The notes: a model not told the origin generated them from the letters alone. 64,000 nt of DNA from Trichosporon coremiiforme (GCA_039545355.1 BCJJ01000021.1:372001-436000); one strand, 5' to 3'; shown: positions 24,485 to 35,208, numbered from the stretch's first letter. Numbers and translations are program-made.

Positions 24485-27400
24485 ATGTCGTCCCAAGGGG
24501 ATCCCTTCCAGATCCAGCCGATGCTCTCCGATCTCTTCGTCTCCCATGACTTGCTCGATCTCACATCCTGTGAGTTGACCGTTTGGTGCAACCGCTAATC
24601 CGCAGCCTCGCCGACACAGACGACGACCCACACGGTAGCCAGCAACTTATTCTCGTCAGTGACCCAGCTCGCGGCTGGTGTCACCCATCGGGCACCCCTT
24701 TCATCAGGCGACAGCACTCCGCTGTCGTCATCTCCGCAGAAGAAGGCTGGTGCACCTCAGTCAGGCTCGCCAAATCGGACGGCACCGACTAGCCCCGAAG
24801 AGCATAAGCCCGAGGTCCGATGTGTTGAAGGCTATTCCAACAACCTTTATGTCGGCGGTTCAGATGGCGTGCTGGAATGGTGGGTGTACGACGGTTCGCC
24901 CGGCACTAGCGAGGTGAGTTAGACGTCTTTGAGGGCCTTAACTGACGCCAGAACCGCGGATGGAAGCTTCGACATAAGCAAACAGTGAACCCGCGACGAT
25001 CTATTAGCAAGATTATGCTCCTGCCGAAGGTGTCGCGGGCCCTCGTTCTCGCTGAAGGCATCCTGCATCCTCTCAGTCTTCCGAATCTGGAGCCGTTGCC
25101 TCCGAGCGTTATTTCCCCAATTCGGGGCGTCGTTTCGATTGTTCTCAACGATGACGAGCTTGACCTAGCAGGGAAGGATGGAGATGGAGTCACAGACATG
25201 ACCGTGGTCGTCGTTCGACGCAAGGGCCTGGCGATCTATCGACTTGGTTCACGGATGATACTCGTCAAGGAGATTCCGCTTCCGGCGCCTCCACGCTACC
25301 ACGCCCTATTCTCGACCTTCCTATGTGTGGCTGCCCCGTCAGAAGGAGGCGGGCTCACATACAGTCTGATTGACATTTCCGACGCCTCCATGACGGAGGT
25401 TCTACCAGTAACGCAAGTTCCGCCGGAGGAAGGAGATTGGACACCGAACCCGAACGTTGTGGTGATCCCGGGAGAGAATCAGTTCTTGGTCACGAGTTAC
25501 ACAGGCTCCAATACCATGGGAGTGTTCCTGAACGGCCAAGGTGATCCAGAACGAGGCACCATTGAGTGGCAGAGCCATCCCGTCTCGATCAGTGAGTGGA
25601 ATTTTACCCTATATGGAACTGACGTTCAGCTGTTGAGTCTGGATTCATTATTGCACTCCTCCGCAATAACACGATTAGTATCCACTCTTTGAATGATCTT
25701 GAAGAGCCAGCACAGACGATGACTCTCGACCCCGCACTCGACATTCGCGCGCTTAGCTATTCTCCATACGGTATCTCGATCCGCGACGTCATCCGAGATG
25801 AACGGCTATCGACGTCGCCGTTCACTTTACTGAGCAGTAAGTTGACGTCGCCGCATGCAGACAAGAGCCCCGCAGGAAGCATCAAGTCTCCGGAACCGAG
25901 GTCAGATACCCTGCCTGACGTTGCTCGACCTGAGATTCAGCTGGCGGAGCCTCCAAATGAAGAACCAGAAGCAGGATCGGGTCTTACTCCACCATCCTCT
26001 CCGAAGTTCCAACGGCAGCCGATCGTCGCTCCAAAGAACTCCTCGCTGTTGTCACAGGCGGGTGCTGCCAGAGGCTCTCAGTTCTCTTCAGCTATCGCTG
26101 AAACACTGCTGATTGGGCGACACACTGTTTGCGGCCTTACCCCGACGCCAGCGGTCATCCGGCTTGAGCAGTTATGCGCGGAACGGAGAATGGACGAGGC
26201 CATGTCCCTAGTTGATGACGAGCGCCGGCAAGGTAGGCGCGGCGAAATCGAAGCCGACAAGGTGAGCTCGGGTTTGCTTGAACGACAGCTAACATCAGGC
26301 TACACACACATTGACGATGAAGCTGCTCCATGGTTATCTCGCTTTCCATCTCTTATTCGAGACGGTCTTTGAACGAGCTGAGGACTACTTCCTTCGAGCG
26401 AAGATTGATCCCCGTCTCCTCGTCCGGATATTCCCGAGGTATAGAGGGAAGCTGATCGGGACTGCGGAAGAGGTTGAGGTTTTCGACGGGCTCCGGTCTA
26501 CACTGGAGAATATGAGCTCCATTGAAGACATCAGTGAGTTTAGTTTCGTAACATTCAATACGGCGAGCTAACCGGTCAGTCGCCGACTTCATTGCCCGCA
26601 GCGCAGAAGGCGGCGCAATCGACCCTGGAGTAAACGACGCGCTGTATGATAGTGCCAAGGAAGTGTTCATGGATTTCCTGAAGAAGACGAGAAACACTCG
26701 GCTGGACAAGGGCGCCTCGTCGACAATCGATGCCCGCAAGGTGGACATGGTTGTGGACACGACGCTCGCGAAGTTGCTGGCTGAAGACGGCACCACCGAC
26801 GAGCTGCTTTCGCTTCTTGGATCAGTGAACGATGTCGTGTTCTCGGAGCTGGAGCCGTTCTTGCACAAGCGCAAGTACATCCTCTGTACCGTGCTATTAC
26901 AGCAAGGTCGTCTCGACCGTGTGCTGGAGCTTCTCAAGGAGTGGGTTTGCGCCACCTGTCAGAGCTGACCTCAGAATTGCAGAGGATCCCACTCCGGACC
27001 CTCTGTGTCCTGACCCTGTTGGGGAGCTCGTCCAGCATCTCAGCAGCATCGACGACCCAGAGCAGCTACGAGACTATACGCTGTGGCTGATCCGCCGCGA
27101 TCCTGACAAGGGTCTGAATGTGAGTTATAGCCTCTATGCGGAACTGACGACAGCTTCTTCTCTCCAAGGGGGCGAAGCTCAACACCGATGACGCGCAGAT
27201 CGTGCAAGACATTGCCACCATCAACAAGGAGGCTGCCAACAGGTACTTGGAGCACGTCGTCATTGAAAAGAAGTCGACGGATCCGGAGCTTCACGAGGCT
27301 CTGTTGAAGTGGCTGTTAGACAGCGTCGAGGAACTCCTGAAGGACGACGGCATTAAATACCACTTAGAGGAACTCGGTAAGCCGCAGGCCGTGTGTAGCA

Positions 27401-28370
27401 GGAGCTGACATCAGACGCTGAGTACCGACTGCAGGCTGGTTCCCAAGCCTACGCAGTATTCTTCGCCGATATCGCTCCGGAAACGCCGTTCAAGTCATTC
27501 CGGCTGAAGCTGATGATGTTCCTGCAGACGAGCACGCACTACAACTTGAACATCACCCTCGCTCGTCTTGAGGAATGCCTGTCGCTGACACTGGAGCGAG
27601 CGATTGTCCTCGGTAGACTCGGCCGTCACGAGGGAGCCATGAGAGTCCTTGCCTCTGAGCTCGCGGACCCCATGTCTGCGCAGACATACTGCACACAGGG
27701 CGGCGAGATCGTGCCACCCAAGGTTGCGCATGTCATCGCGTCCAAGGTGCCGTCGCTTGCGGCGTGGACCGACTTGTACACTGGTGATCGCCAACCTGTC
27801 GACGCAAAGACGCAGCACAATTTGGTCGTCGAACTTCTGCGTGCTTACATGCGCACTCCCGCTCCCAGGGGGGAGAAGGTGACTGGCATATCTGATGGGG
27901 CTGCCCGGGCGCAGCAGCTGCTGTCTGCGCAGGGCGTGCATCTTGACGTCAAGGGGGTACTGGACATGGCGCCGAAGGAGTGGCCGCTGGACGCCATCAA
28001 CACCTTCTACACGCGCTCTTACCGACGCTTGCTCCATGAGCGCGCCACATGGCAGGTTCTGAAGGCTGCCTCAGCTGGTCAGAACTTGGGGGTGAGTTTC
28101 GGGTTCTAGAAGCTGAACTGACGTCAGACCTCAGCGCGCTATCTCGAGGCCATGTCGAAGATTCCGCCTGTCATCGTGGACGAGGAGGCAGATCTTGACG
28201 AGAAGTTGAGCGATCACGAGCTGGACGAGAAGGAGCCGATGGCATCGGACCCGGCGGACGCCGGAGACCCATTAACCGAGAAGCCGGAGCAGACGGCGCC
28301 GCCAGAGTCGCCATCGAAGGAACTGCCGCTGCCGCCGTTGCCCGACACTCCGAACGAAGCGACGACCTAA
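24485..28370 (+). CDS. CORVET/HOPS tethering subunit, Vps3/TGFBRAP1-Vps39 family
   Basis: Endosome or vacuole tethering protein acting with Rab5/Rab7 GTPases. Ten exons: 24485-24569, 24606-24913, 24952-25591, 25630-26261, 26299-26533, 26580-26940, 26975-27119, 27154-27376, 27415-28091 and 28128-28370, giving 1,182 residues. All introns are 34-46 nt. A citron-homology (CNH) beta-propeller starts near residue 90 with VRCVEGYSNNLYVGGSDGVL and contains the blade-like VVVVRRKGLAIYRL. The C-terminal half is helical, with the Vps39-type region YLEHVVIEKKS (about residue 832) and ARLEECLSLTLERAIVLGRL (about 925), then LDMAPKEWPLDAINTFYTRSY. This order is shared by Vps3/TGFBRAP1 and Vam6/Vps39. I favour Vps3 because of the long Ser/Pro insert after the propeller, but Vps39 is possible. 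An upstream in-frame TTG exists, so the ATG at 24485 is preferred. Confidence 0.85.
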
Positions 28371-28489
28371 CGGATAGCGGAGCGACACCAGTTGTACTTG
28401 AAATGATACGATCTAGATACAATACCCTGCATATAACAACAATAAGGCATGCACAATCATCTATAGTTCTATCTTGTTGGTCGACCGGC

Positions 28490-29599
28490 TCACTCGAGCT
28501 TCCAGACCTGCTTCTTGTCGAGGCCTAGCTCCTTCAGTGTGCCGGTCAGAGGGCCCTGCTCGAGCGTCGGCGTGAGGGGACCGCAAAGCGGCCCCATGAA
28601 CTTCGGGGGCAGGCAGACGAGGACGCACACACGGCCGGCATCGGCGAGCGCATCAGCCACGTTCTCCTTCTGCACCTGTCCCTGGGGGATACGGTTCACG
28701 TCGAGCTTGTCGCCGTACTTCTGCTGGTGCTTCTTAATGAGCTTTGCGCTCCAGTCGTCACCCTCGGCCGCCTGTGCCTGGAGGAGCTTGTACTTTGTGT
28801 TTCCGACCTTGGCCTTGTCAAGGAGCTGGAGGAAGGGCGCGACGGCCGTGCCAGTGGACACCATGACGACCGTATCGTACTCGTCGGGCTTGATCGAGAA
28901 CGTCGTGATGGGGCCACGGAAACCGGCTTGGTCCCCCTTCTTCAGGCCAAACACCATCCGCCCGAGCTCGCCATTGCGCACTTTCTTGATGACGAGGTTC
29001 ATGCGTCCGTCGCGCGCCACGTCGTTGACGGGCGTGTAGTGCCGCTCGATCTGGATCGCGGGATTGCGCAGCATGACATGCTGGACGACGACAGACCCGT
29101 CGTCGGGCGTCTCGTCCTGCGTCTGCGCCACGAGCGCCTCGTACATCTGCGGCGAAACCGAGTAGATGCTCCCCGTGTACCCGACGTAGGGGAAGGGGAA
29201 GGCGCCCTTTGCGAACTGCCTCGTCTCGGCCGGCAGCAAGCGGACAGAGAGCTCGGCGTGCCGCGGCGACAACAACGTCACGCTGTCGACAGTGTGTTCG
29301 GAGTACTGCGCCGGATTCAGTACCCTCCGCTGCGGGAAGAACCAGTACCCGATGATCGGGAGGAGGGACGCCCACATAATCGTCTTCTGGATACGCGTCG
29401 CGCGCCGCCGCGAGTCCGACTCGTTCTTCTGCCCGCCAGAACCCCCGGACTCCCCGCTCTTTCCTGTCGGGACGGCGGAGCGCGGGAGGGCCCCAAGCGG
29501 TGTCGATTGCGAGAACGCTCGGGCACTGATCGTGGGGCGAACGGCAGATCGGACAGCAAGACGCGCCGTGGCCGTGCTGGGGCCGCGCAGGGAAGGCAT
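28490..29599 (-). CDS. Mitochondrial FAD/NAD(P)H oxidoreductase, Cyc2-like
   Basis: Single-exon gene, 369 residues. The start MPSLRGPSTATARLAVRSAV is a typical Arg/Ser/Ala-rich mitochondrial presequence ending near ARAFSQS. One membrane helix (about 73-88, MWASLLPIIGYWFF) follows. The remainder is a ferredoxin-reductase-type module. RHYTP at 186-190 is the FAD-binding motif, GFRGPITTFS replaces the usual phosphate-binding stretch, and STGTAVAPFLQLL at 248-260 is the NAD(P)-binding loop. The N-terminal anchor plus divergent NAD loop resembles Cyc2, which reduces haem for cytochrome c maturation, more than Mcr1-type cytochrome b5 reductase. Outer-membrane b5 reductase remains an alternative. 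The stop is at 28490, and the convergent upstream neighbour ends 119 bp away at 28370. Confidence 0.78.
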   Translation of the reverse strand: MPSLRGPSTATARLAVRSAVRPTISARAFSQSTPLGALPRSAVPTGKSGESGGSGGQKNESDSRRRATRIQKTIMWASLLPIIGYWFFPQRRVLNPAQYSEHTVDSVTLLSPRHAELSVRLLPAETRQFAKGAFPFPYVGYTGSIYSVSPQMYEALVAQTQDETPDDGSVVVQHVMLRNPAIQIERHYTPVNDVARDGRMNLVIKKVRNGELGRMVFGLKKGDQAGFRGPITTFSIKPDEYDTVVMVSTGTAVAPFLQLLDKAKVGNTKYKLLQAQAAEGDDWSAKLIKKHQQKYGDKLDVNRIPQGQVQKENVADALADAGRVCVLVCLPPKFMGPLCGPLTPTLEQGPLTGTLKELGLDKKQVWKLE

Positions 29600-30607
29600 A
29601 GGTGGTGCGTGGTGTGATGATGCGGAGCGCAAACTGTGCCTCGCAGGCGGGATGGATGATCGTCGAGTGCCCGAAATCTCAGGCCAAGCGCGGACACCCG
29701 CCCAATCTCCACTGACACCCACTCCCCGCACACTGCACGCGCACGCCAAGAAGAGCCAAACTTTAATCCGAGTCCTATAGCCCCGAACCCGTGCCCACCA
29801 CCGCTCGCTTCGCCTGTCTGGCTATCTGGGACTCGTGTAATCACGGTCCTCGCTGAGGCGAATGGCCCGCGACTTATTTGTACGATTGCATACATGATGC
29901 GGGCAAGTCTGGTGCTCCATGCTGGCTCGTGTGCGCGTGGAATGCATGCATCTCGCTCTGTGTCTGTCTGTCTGGTGCCGTAATCGCTGCCCAGTGCGCT
30001 CTCGCCCGCGCGCTCCACGCCGCTACACATCCCCCCTGCTCCGTTTGCGGCCCGGCGCCCCAGCGCACACGCGTTCGCTCCGTTATCTTGGCAACGATTG
30101 CGTTGTCGTGCTCAGAGCTCGGGTCTCGGTTTCTTGCAGTTCCTTGCACTTGCCGCCGGCACGCTCCCCCCGAGCCGAGCGGCATCCCCATGCATTCTAT
30201 CAATCCGAGTGCGTTCCAGAGCCGTGACGCCGTAGTTTAAACCGATCGACTGTGCCTGTGTCCCTTGTGAACTTTGGAGCTGGGCGAGCTGAGCGTCGGG
30301 AACAGTCGGAGATGATAATTGATGGACCCATTCCTCGGGCCTTGCGGCTGGCTTGCGGCCTCGCCGGCCTGGTGATGCCGGGTTAGAAACAATTTTGACG
30401 AGGTACAACCCCCGGTCAGTCACTCCGAGTCAGCCACGCGTACCCGTACCCGTACCCAGTTTTTTGTTGATCCGTTTTCGATTCCGTTCCCCCCAAACCA
30501 AAAGACATGGTCTAATATGTACATCTCGTGTAGGCACGCAATGCAGTTCTACAAGGACAACAGGAGAGGTCCCATGGGCGGCGACCTCGTCAAGCCGAAT
30601 GCGGCGT
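29600..30607. other. Intergenic region
   Basis: About 1 kb between the start of the oxidoreductase gene and the 3' end of the NDUFA4-like gene, both on the minus strand. It includes the oxidoreductase promoter. No coding, RNA or repeat feature was recognised. Confidence 0.45.
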
Positions 30608-31110
30608 TTAAGCAGAGGCCTTGGCGGCCTCCTCCTTACGCTTGGCCCAGAAGTCGGGGTTGTAAGAAAGCTGGAGGGGTTAGCGATCTGTGTGACAAGC
30701 ATTGCCAGACTCGGCGCCACTGATACTCACGAACTTGATGTTCTCGTGCTGCTTGATCTTGTCCCAAGGGCGCTGGTCACCGTGGCGGTTCCAGACGACC
30801 TCAGAGCCCTGCGAGAGGCGGTAAAGGTAGTAGCCAGCACCGACGACGGCACCAGTGACAATGGCGACGATAGGGATGGTCTCGGTGGGGACGTTCTTCT
30901 TGATCCTGGCGAAGACAGACTGAGCTGGTCAGATATATGCGAAAACAAAGCGGAAGGCAGGAGGGAGGCGAAGGTCTGGGCGGCGTGTCGAACAGTGAAA
31001 AGGGGACGCGAAAAGCTTCAAGTCGAGCAAGTCGATGTCGTCGAGAAGGTCGAGGTCGTCGAGAAGGTCGAGGTCGTCGATATGTGGTGGTGGCAGTAGA
31101 CACTTACCAT
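30608..31110 (-). CDS. NDUFA4/MLRQ-type respiratory-chain subunit
   Basis: Small mitochondrial inner-membrane protein of the NDUFA4/MLRQ (B12D) family, associated with complex I or cytochrome oxidase. Exons are 31110-31108, 30919-30731 and 30670-30608, giving 84 residues. The first coding exon is the ATG alone; GTAAGTG follows immediately. The 188-nt first intron ends CTGACCAGCTCAG, and the second intron is 60 nt. One membrane helix is present (IPIVAIVTGAVVGAGYYLY), followed by SEVVWNRHGDQRPWDKIKQ and a charged C terminus ending AKASA. The first intron contains a short tandem repeat. It is head-to-head with the tRNA-synthetase fusion gene, 615 bp apart. The family assignment comes from size, the single helix and the NRHG/PWDKI region. 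Confidence 0.83.
31037..31080. repeat. 18-bp tandem repeat inside the first intron of the NDUFA4-like gene
   Basis: The unit GTCGTCGAGAAGGTCGAG occurs twice in tandem, with a partial third copy (GTCGTCGA), entirely within the 188-nt intron. It accounts for part of that intron's unusual length. Confidence 0.8.
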
Positions 31111-31725
31111 TGTGGCTAGATTCTACTTTTACTTTTACACGACTACACGAGAGAGTGGGGAGTGTGGGGGGTTGAGAAATCACAAAGCTGGATTTAAGTA
31201 GAGAATGGACAGCGGTATGCTGGACGCAGGGGCTCAGGCTCAGCAAGCGGAGGTGCGGAGAGGGGGTCTGAGGGGAGGTTGAGGACCAGTCAAGGGGGGC
31301 TTGCCGCAGCGAATGCTGGCAGCGGGCTATCGGCCGTCCATCGGTCCGTCCCAATTCACCAATGGCGCGACTCGCTCAAAACTTCCAGGCACGCCACTGC
31401 TAACGGTGTTAATGCGCGGCTAAAGGGCAAACGCTTAAGCGGCGGCTTTGTTCAGGGAAACGCTGCGTGCGAGCCATGCATGCCTCACGCTCTGGTTCTG
31501 CTCAGGCACGCGCGAATCGAAATGTTGGAAGTCGAAGCAGAGCCACCGCACGCCCTTGTCCGAGTGTCAACGGCTGACTTGCGATAACTTGCATCTCATT
31601 CACGCTCGCCTCGAGCAAACCGACTCCAGCACCCTCGCAGCAGCTGCTCGACAGGATCGTTACCGCGAAGACCTGAACACCTCCGACCTGTACTACTCCT
31701 TCCTCCGCCCACCTTCAAACTAAAA
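31111..31725. promoter_or_regulatory. Shared divergent promoter, NDUFA4-like / TyrRS-SAICAR fusion
   Basis: The 615 bp lie between divergent start codons. The end near 31725 has a CT-rich leader and an AAAAATG start context. No RNA gene or clear TATA box was seen. Confidence 0.5.
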
Positions 31726-34106
31726 ATGTCTGCTGCTGAGCTCGCGTTTGCTCAGGTCCAGGAGGACAAGGCTCCCGCCGTTCCTCTCTCGCCTGAGGCC
31801 GAGGAGCGCTTCAACCGCATCACCCGCAACCTCCAGGAGGTCACCAGCGGTGACATTATCCGCAAGGTCCTCGCTGATGGAGAGACCCCCCGTCTCTACT
31901 GGGGTACCGCGACCACCGGTCGTCCCCACATCGCGTACTGCGTCCCGCTCATGAAGATCGCCGACTTCCTGAACGCTGGCGTCCACGTCAAGATCCTCCT
32001 CGCTGACCTGCATGCCTTCCTCGATGCCAACAAGTCGACCATGGAGGTGCTCCAGTACCGTGTCCAGTACTACTCTCACCTCCTCCACGCCGTCTTCACC
32101 ACCCTCGGTGTCCCGACTGACAAGCTCGAGTTCGTGACTGGTACCAGCTACCAGCTCACCCCGAAGTACACCATGGACATGTACAAGTTCCACGCCCTTA
32201 CGACTGTCAAGGCTGCCGAGCACGCTGGTGCCGACGTCGTCAAGGAGTCTGAGTCGCCCCTCATGTGCTCGCTCCTCTACCCCGGTCTCCAGGCCCTTGA
32301 CGAGGAGTACCTTGACGTCCACATTCAGTTCGGTGGTGTCGACCAGGTAAGCCATTTAGCACTGACCCCAGCTAACAGAAGCGCAAAATCTTTATGTACG
32401 CTGCCCACTTCCTTCCTCGCATGGGTTACGCTAAGCGTGCCCACCTCATGAACGCGATGGTTCCTGGACTCTCTGGAGGCAAGATGTCGTCATCGGACGC
32501 CAAGTCGAAGATCGACTTCCTCGACACCCCCGCCGAGATCAAGTCGAAGCTCAAGGCTGCTCTCTGCACCCCGGGAGAGGTTGAGGGTAACGGTGTCCTT
32601 GCTTTCCTCAAGACTGTCCTGATCCCCGTTCAGGAGCTGCGCGAGGAGCAGGCTCGTGCCCGCGGAGAGGACCGCTACAAGGGCGAGGGCAGTTTCGCCA
32701 CGGCCGACTCGCCCGTCGGAACTCTCTTCTCGATCCCCCGCCCGGAGAAGTACGGCGGTGACATGCACTTCTCGTCCTACCAGGCTCTCGAGGACGCCTA
32801 CGCCAAGGAGGAGCTTCACCCCGGAGACCTCAAGGCCGGTGTCACCGCGGCCCTCACCAACCTCCTCGCTCCTATCCGCAAGCTCTTCGAAACCTCCCCC
32901 GAGTGGCAGGAGGCCGAGAAGCTCGGATACCCCAACGCCTCCGTCGCCGCCGGTGCCGCCCCCGCCAAGAAGGAGCCCAAGGCTAAGAAGCCCCAGAAGA
33001 GCAACAAGCCCCCCACCGAGGAGGAGCTCATCAAGCTTCGTGCCGAGAAGGAGAAGCAGAAAGCTGCTAAGGCTGCCGCCAAGGCCGCCGCTGCTGGAGG
33101 AGCCGCTGGTGCTGCGGCTGGTGCCGCCACCGGCCCCAGCCGTGCCATCCTCAACACCAACATGCCCAAGCTCAAGCTCCTCTCGAAGGGCAAGGTCCGT
33201 GACATTTACGCTCTCCCCGACGCCAAGGATGCAGACAAGCTCCTCTTCGTCGCGACTGACCGCATGAGCGCCTTCGACGTGATCATGAACAACGGTATTC
33301 CCCAGAAGGGTGCCACTCTCACCGAGCTGTCCCTCTTCTGGTTCCACAAGCTCCGCAACGTCATCCCCAACCACGTCCTCACCCCCAGCCTCGAGGGTGC
33401 TTCCCCCGCTGCCCTTAATGGTGTCACCGCCTGGGAGGAGTTCCCCCGCTCTCTGGACGAATACCGTGACCAGCTCGAGGGAAGGAGCATGATCGTCAAG
33501 AAGTGCGAGGTCGTCAAGATCGAGGCCATCGTCCGTGGCTACATCACCGGATCCGCCTGGTCCGAGTACAAGAAGAGCCAGACTGTCCACGGCATCCCCA
33601 TGCCTGCTGGTCTCGTCGAGAGCCAGAAGCTCCCCACGGCCATCTTCACTCCCTCGACCAAGGCTGACCTCGGTGACCACGACGAGAACATCCACCCCGA
33701 CAAGGTCAAGGACATCTGCGGTCCCGAGCTCGCCGCCGAGATTGAGCGCGTCGCTCTCGCCCTCTACAACGAGGCTGCCGCCTACGCCCTCGAGCGCGGC
33801 CTCATTCTCGCCGACACCAAGTTCGAGTTCGGTCTCCTCGACACGCCCAACGGCAAGCAGCTCATCCTCATCGACGAGGCGCTCACCCCCGACTCGTCAC
33901 GCTACTGGGCCGCTGCTGACTACGTGGCCGGCAAGCCCCAGCCCTCCTTCGACAAGCAGTACCTCCGCGACTGGCTCATCAAGGAGAACCTCAAGGGCAA
34001 GGAGGACGTCACCCTCCCCGAGGACGTCGTCTCTGAGACCAAGTCGAAGTACGAGGAGGCGCGGGATCGCGTCATGGGCCGCGGCAAGTTCGCTGCCAAG
34101 AAGTAA
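31726..34106 (+). CDS. Fused tyrosyl-tRNA synthetase / SAICAR synthetase (Ade1)
   Basis: Two enzymes in one frame. Exons are 31726-32346 and 32379-34106; the 32-nt intron joins FGGVDQ to KRKIFMYA, and the product has 782 residues. Residues 1 to about 395 are a complete cytosolic-type TyrRS (tyrosine + ATP + tRNA-Tyr). They show YWGTATTGRPHIAY with the HIGH-equivalent at 67-70, LLADLHAFLD, and KMSSS at 242-246. A Lys/Ala/Gly-rich linker (about 396-468) follows. Residues 469-782 form a complete SAICAR synthetase (purine step: CAIR + aspartate + ATP). It shows KGKVRDIY, ATDRMSAFDVIMNNGIPQKG, the signatures EAIVRGYITGSAW and LADTKFEFG, and LIDEALTPDSSRYW. There is no stop, frameshift or intron-like sequence at the junction. 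The second domain begins MPKLKLLSKGK, like a former stand-alone start, and its length matches free Ade1 (about 306 residues). Animal SAICAR synthetase is fused to AIR carboxylase instead. Confidence 0.95.
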
Positions 34107-34296
34107 GCCGGCGTTATTGTATTGAGTAAGAGCATAGGTGCACTTTAGGCATATCTAGATGGATCATTTTTTCTATATGACAAGAGGTCGTAATGACATG
34201 CTAATGTAGTGGTGATGTGTCTAATTACAAGAGGTACAACTGTGATGGCAAAGGAAACGGCATATGGTACAAGACGTCTGCGTTGTTGTGGAAACT

Positions 34297-34862
34297 CTAC
34301 GCTGGCACTCCCTCCCACTCGTACACTGCGTAGGCGTTCATCTGCCCACGTCCGCGAAGACCCTTAGCCTTCTTCCGCTTCCACCACGGCCGCTTCTCAG
34401 TCGCCGCGTTCGGGAACACGGGCGCCTGGCCTGGAGTATCAGACCAGGCGGCGGACTCGAAGCCGCGCTTCTTCTCCTCTTCCTCGAGCTGCGCCGATAA
34501 GATGGTTTCTCGACGCAGCCGCTGGTGGTATCTGAGCCATCCGGAGATCTGCCATCAGCTACCACTTTAATGTCTATAAAGCTACGCACCTTCAAGAAGA
34601 GGATGATGACGAGCACGACCATGACAATGATACCGGCAGCAATGGCGACGCGGACGATTAAGCCCGAGTTGTACTTGTACCCGAATCCCTCGGTGGACGT
34701 GATCGTCTCCTTGGTTGCTGGGATTGTGGTCATTGCCGTCTTCTTTCCGTTCTCGGTCTGGTACCCCTTGTCCTGGACTGTGGTCTTGGACGGCTCCTGC
34801 GTCGATGTCGCGGCCGCGTCCGTGACCTGCGACATGACTGTGGAAGCTACGGTGGACGACAT
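34297..34862 (-). CDS. Single-pass membrane protein of unknown function
   Basis: Exons are 34862-34590 and 34548-34297 (41-nt intron with donor GTGCGT and GCTGATGGCAG at the acceptor), giving 174 residues. The first 65 residues are Ser/Thr-rich, without a signal peptide. A strong hydrophobic helix spans residues 67-90 (IVRVAIAAGIIVMVVLVIILFL). The C-terminal side continues ISGWLRYHQRLRRETI, an acidic helix (LEEEEKKRGFESAAW), and a basic patch RPWWKRKKAKGLRGRG before the final YAVYEWEGVPA. The layout suggests a type III or signal-anchor protein with a basic cytosolic tail. I do not recognise a family. It is divergent to the NDUFB11-like gene, 346 bp apart. Confidence 0.75.
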
Positions 34863-35208
34863 TGCGGAAAGACGGTGAGAGTGATGTCGCGCCGGCCGAC
34901 AGAGCTAGCTGATAATCGAAGAGCTAAGTGGGAGCGAGCGCGTATGCTGGCGCATCCGGCGACTTAGAAACATGGACCAAAGCCCCGAGGAATCCAAGGA
35001 GCGTGCCTGATCACCTCCACCCGGTGGCAACACAGTGACAAGGCAATGGGACCGCCACACGGCATTTCGCCGTCTGGTTCCGCCTGCCTGGCTGAGCGGA
35101 GGCAATGCCCTGGCTCTGGCTGGCTGCGGCAGCACCATCCCGTAGCGCTCGGAGTTGACAGTTGGTGAGCCCTCATCGAGCCTCATCGTCAAGCACCACT
35201 CAGACACC
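34863..35208. promoter_or_regulatory. Shared divergent promoter, orphan TM protein / NDUFB11-like
   Basis: The 346 bp lie between divergent start codons. The + strand ATG at 35209 lies in a CACCATGC context. No further motif was recognised. Confidence 0.45.

Noticed and set aside
28490..29749. Longer N terminus for the FAD oxidoreductase beginning MACACSVRG
   Set aside because: It would need a non-ATG start; the ATG at 29599 begins a typical mitochondrial presequence.
31726..34106. Two separate genes merged by an annotation error
   Set aside because: A single exon frame (32379-34106) runs through both domains with no stop and no splice signals in the linker; the fusion is in the DNA as given.
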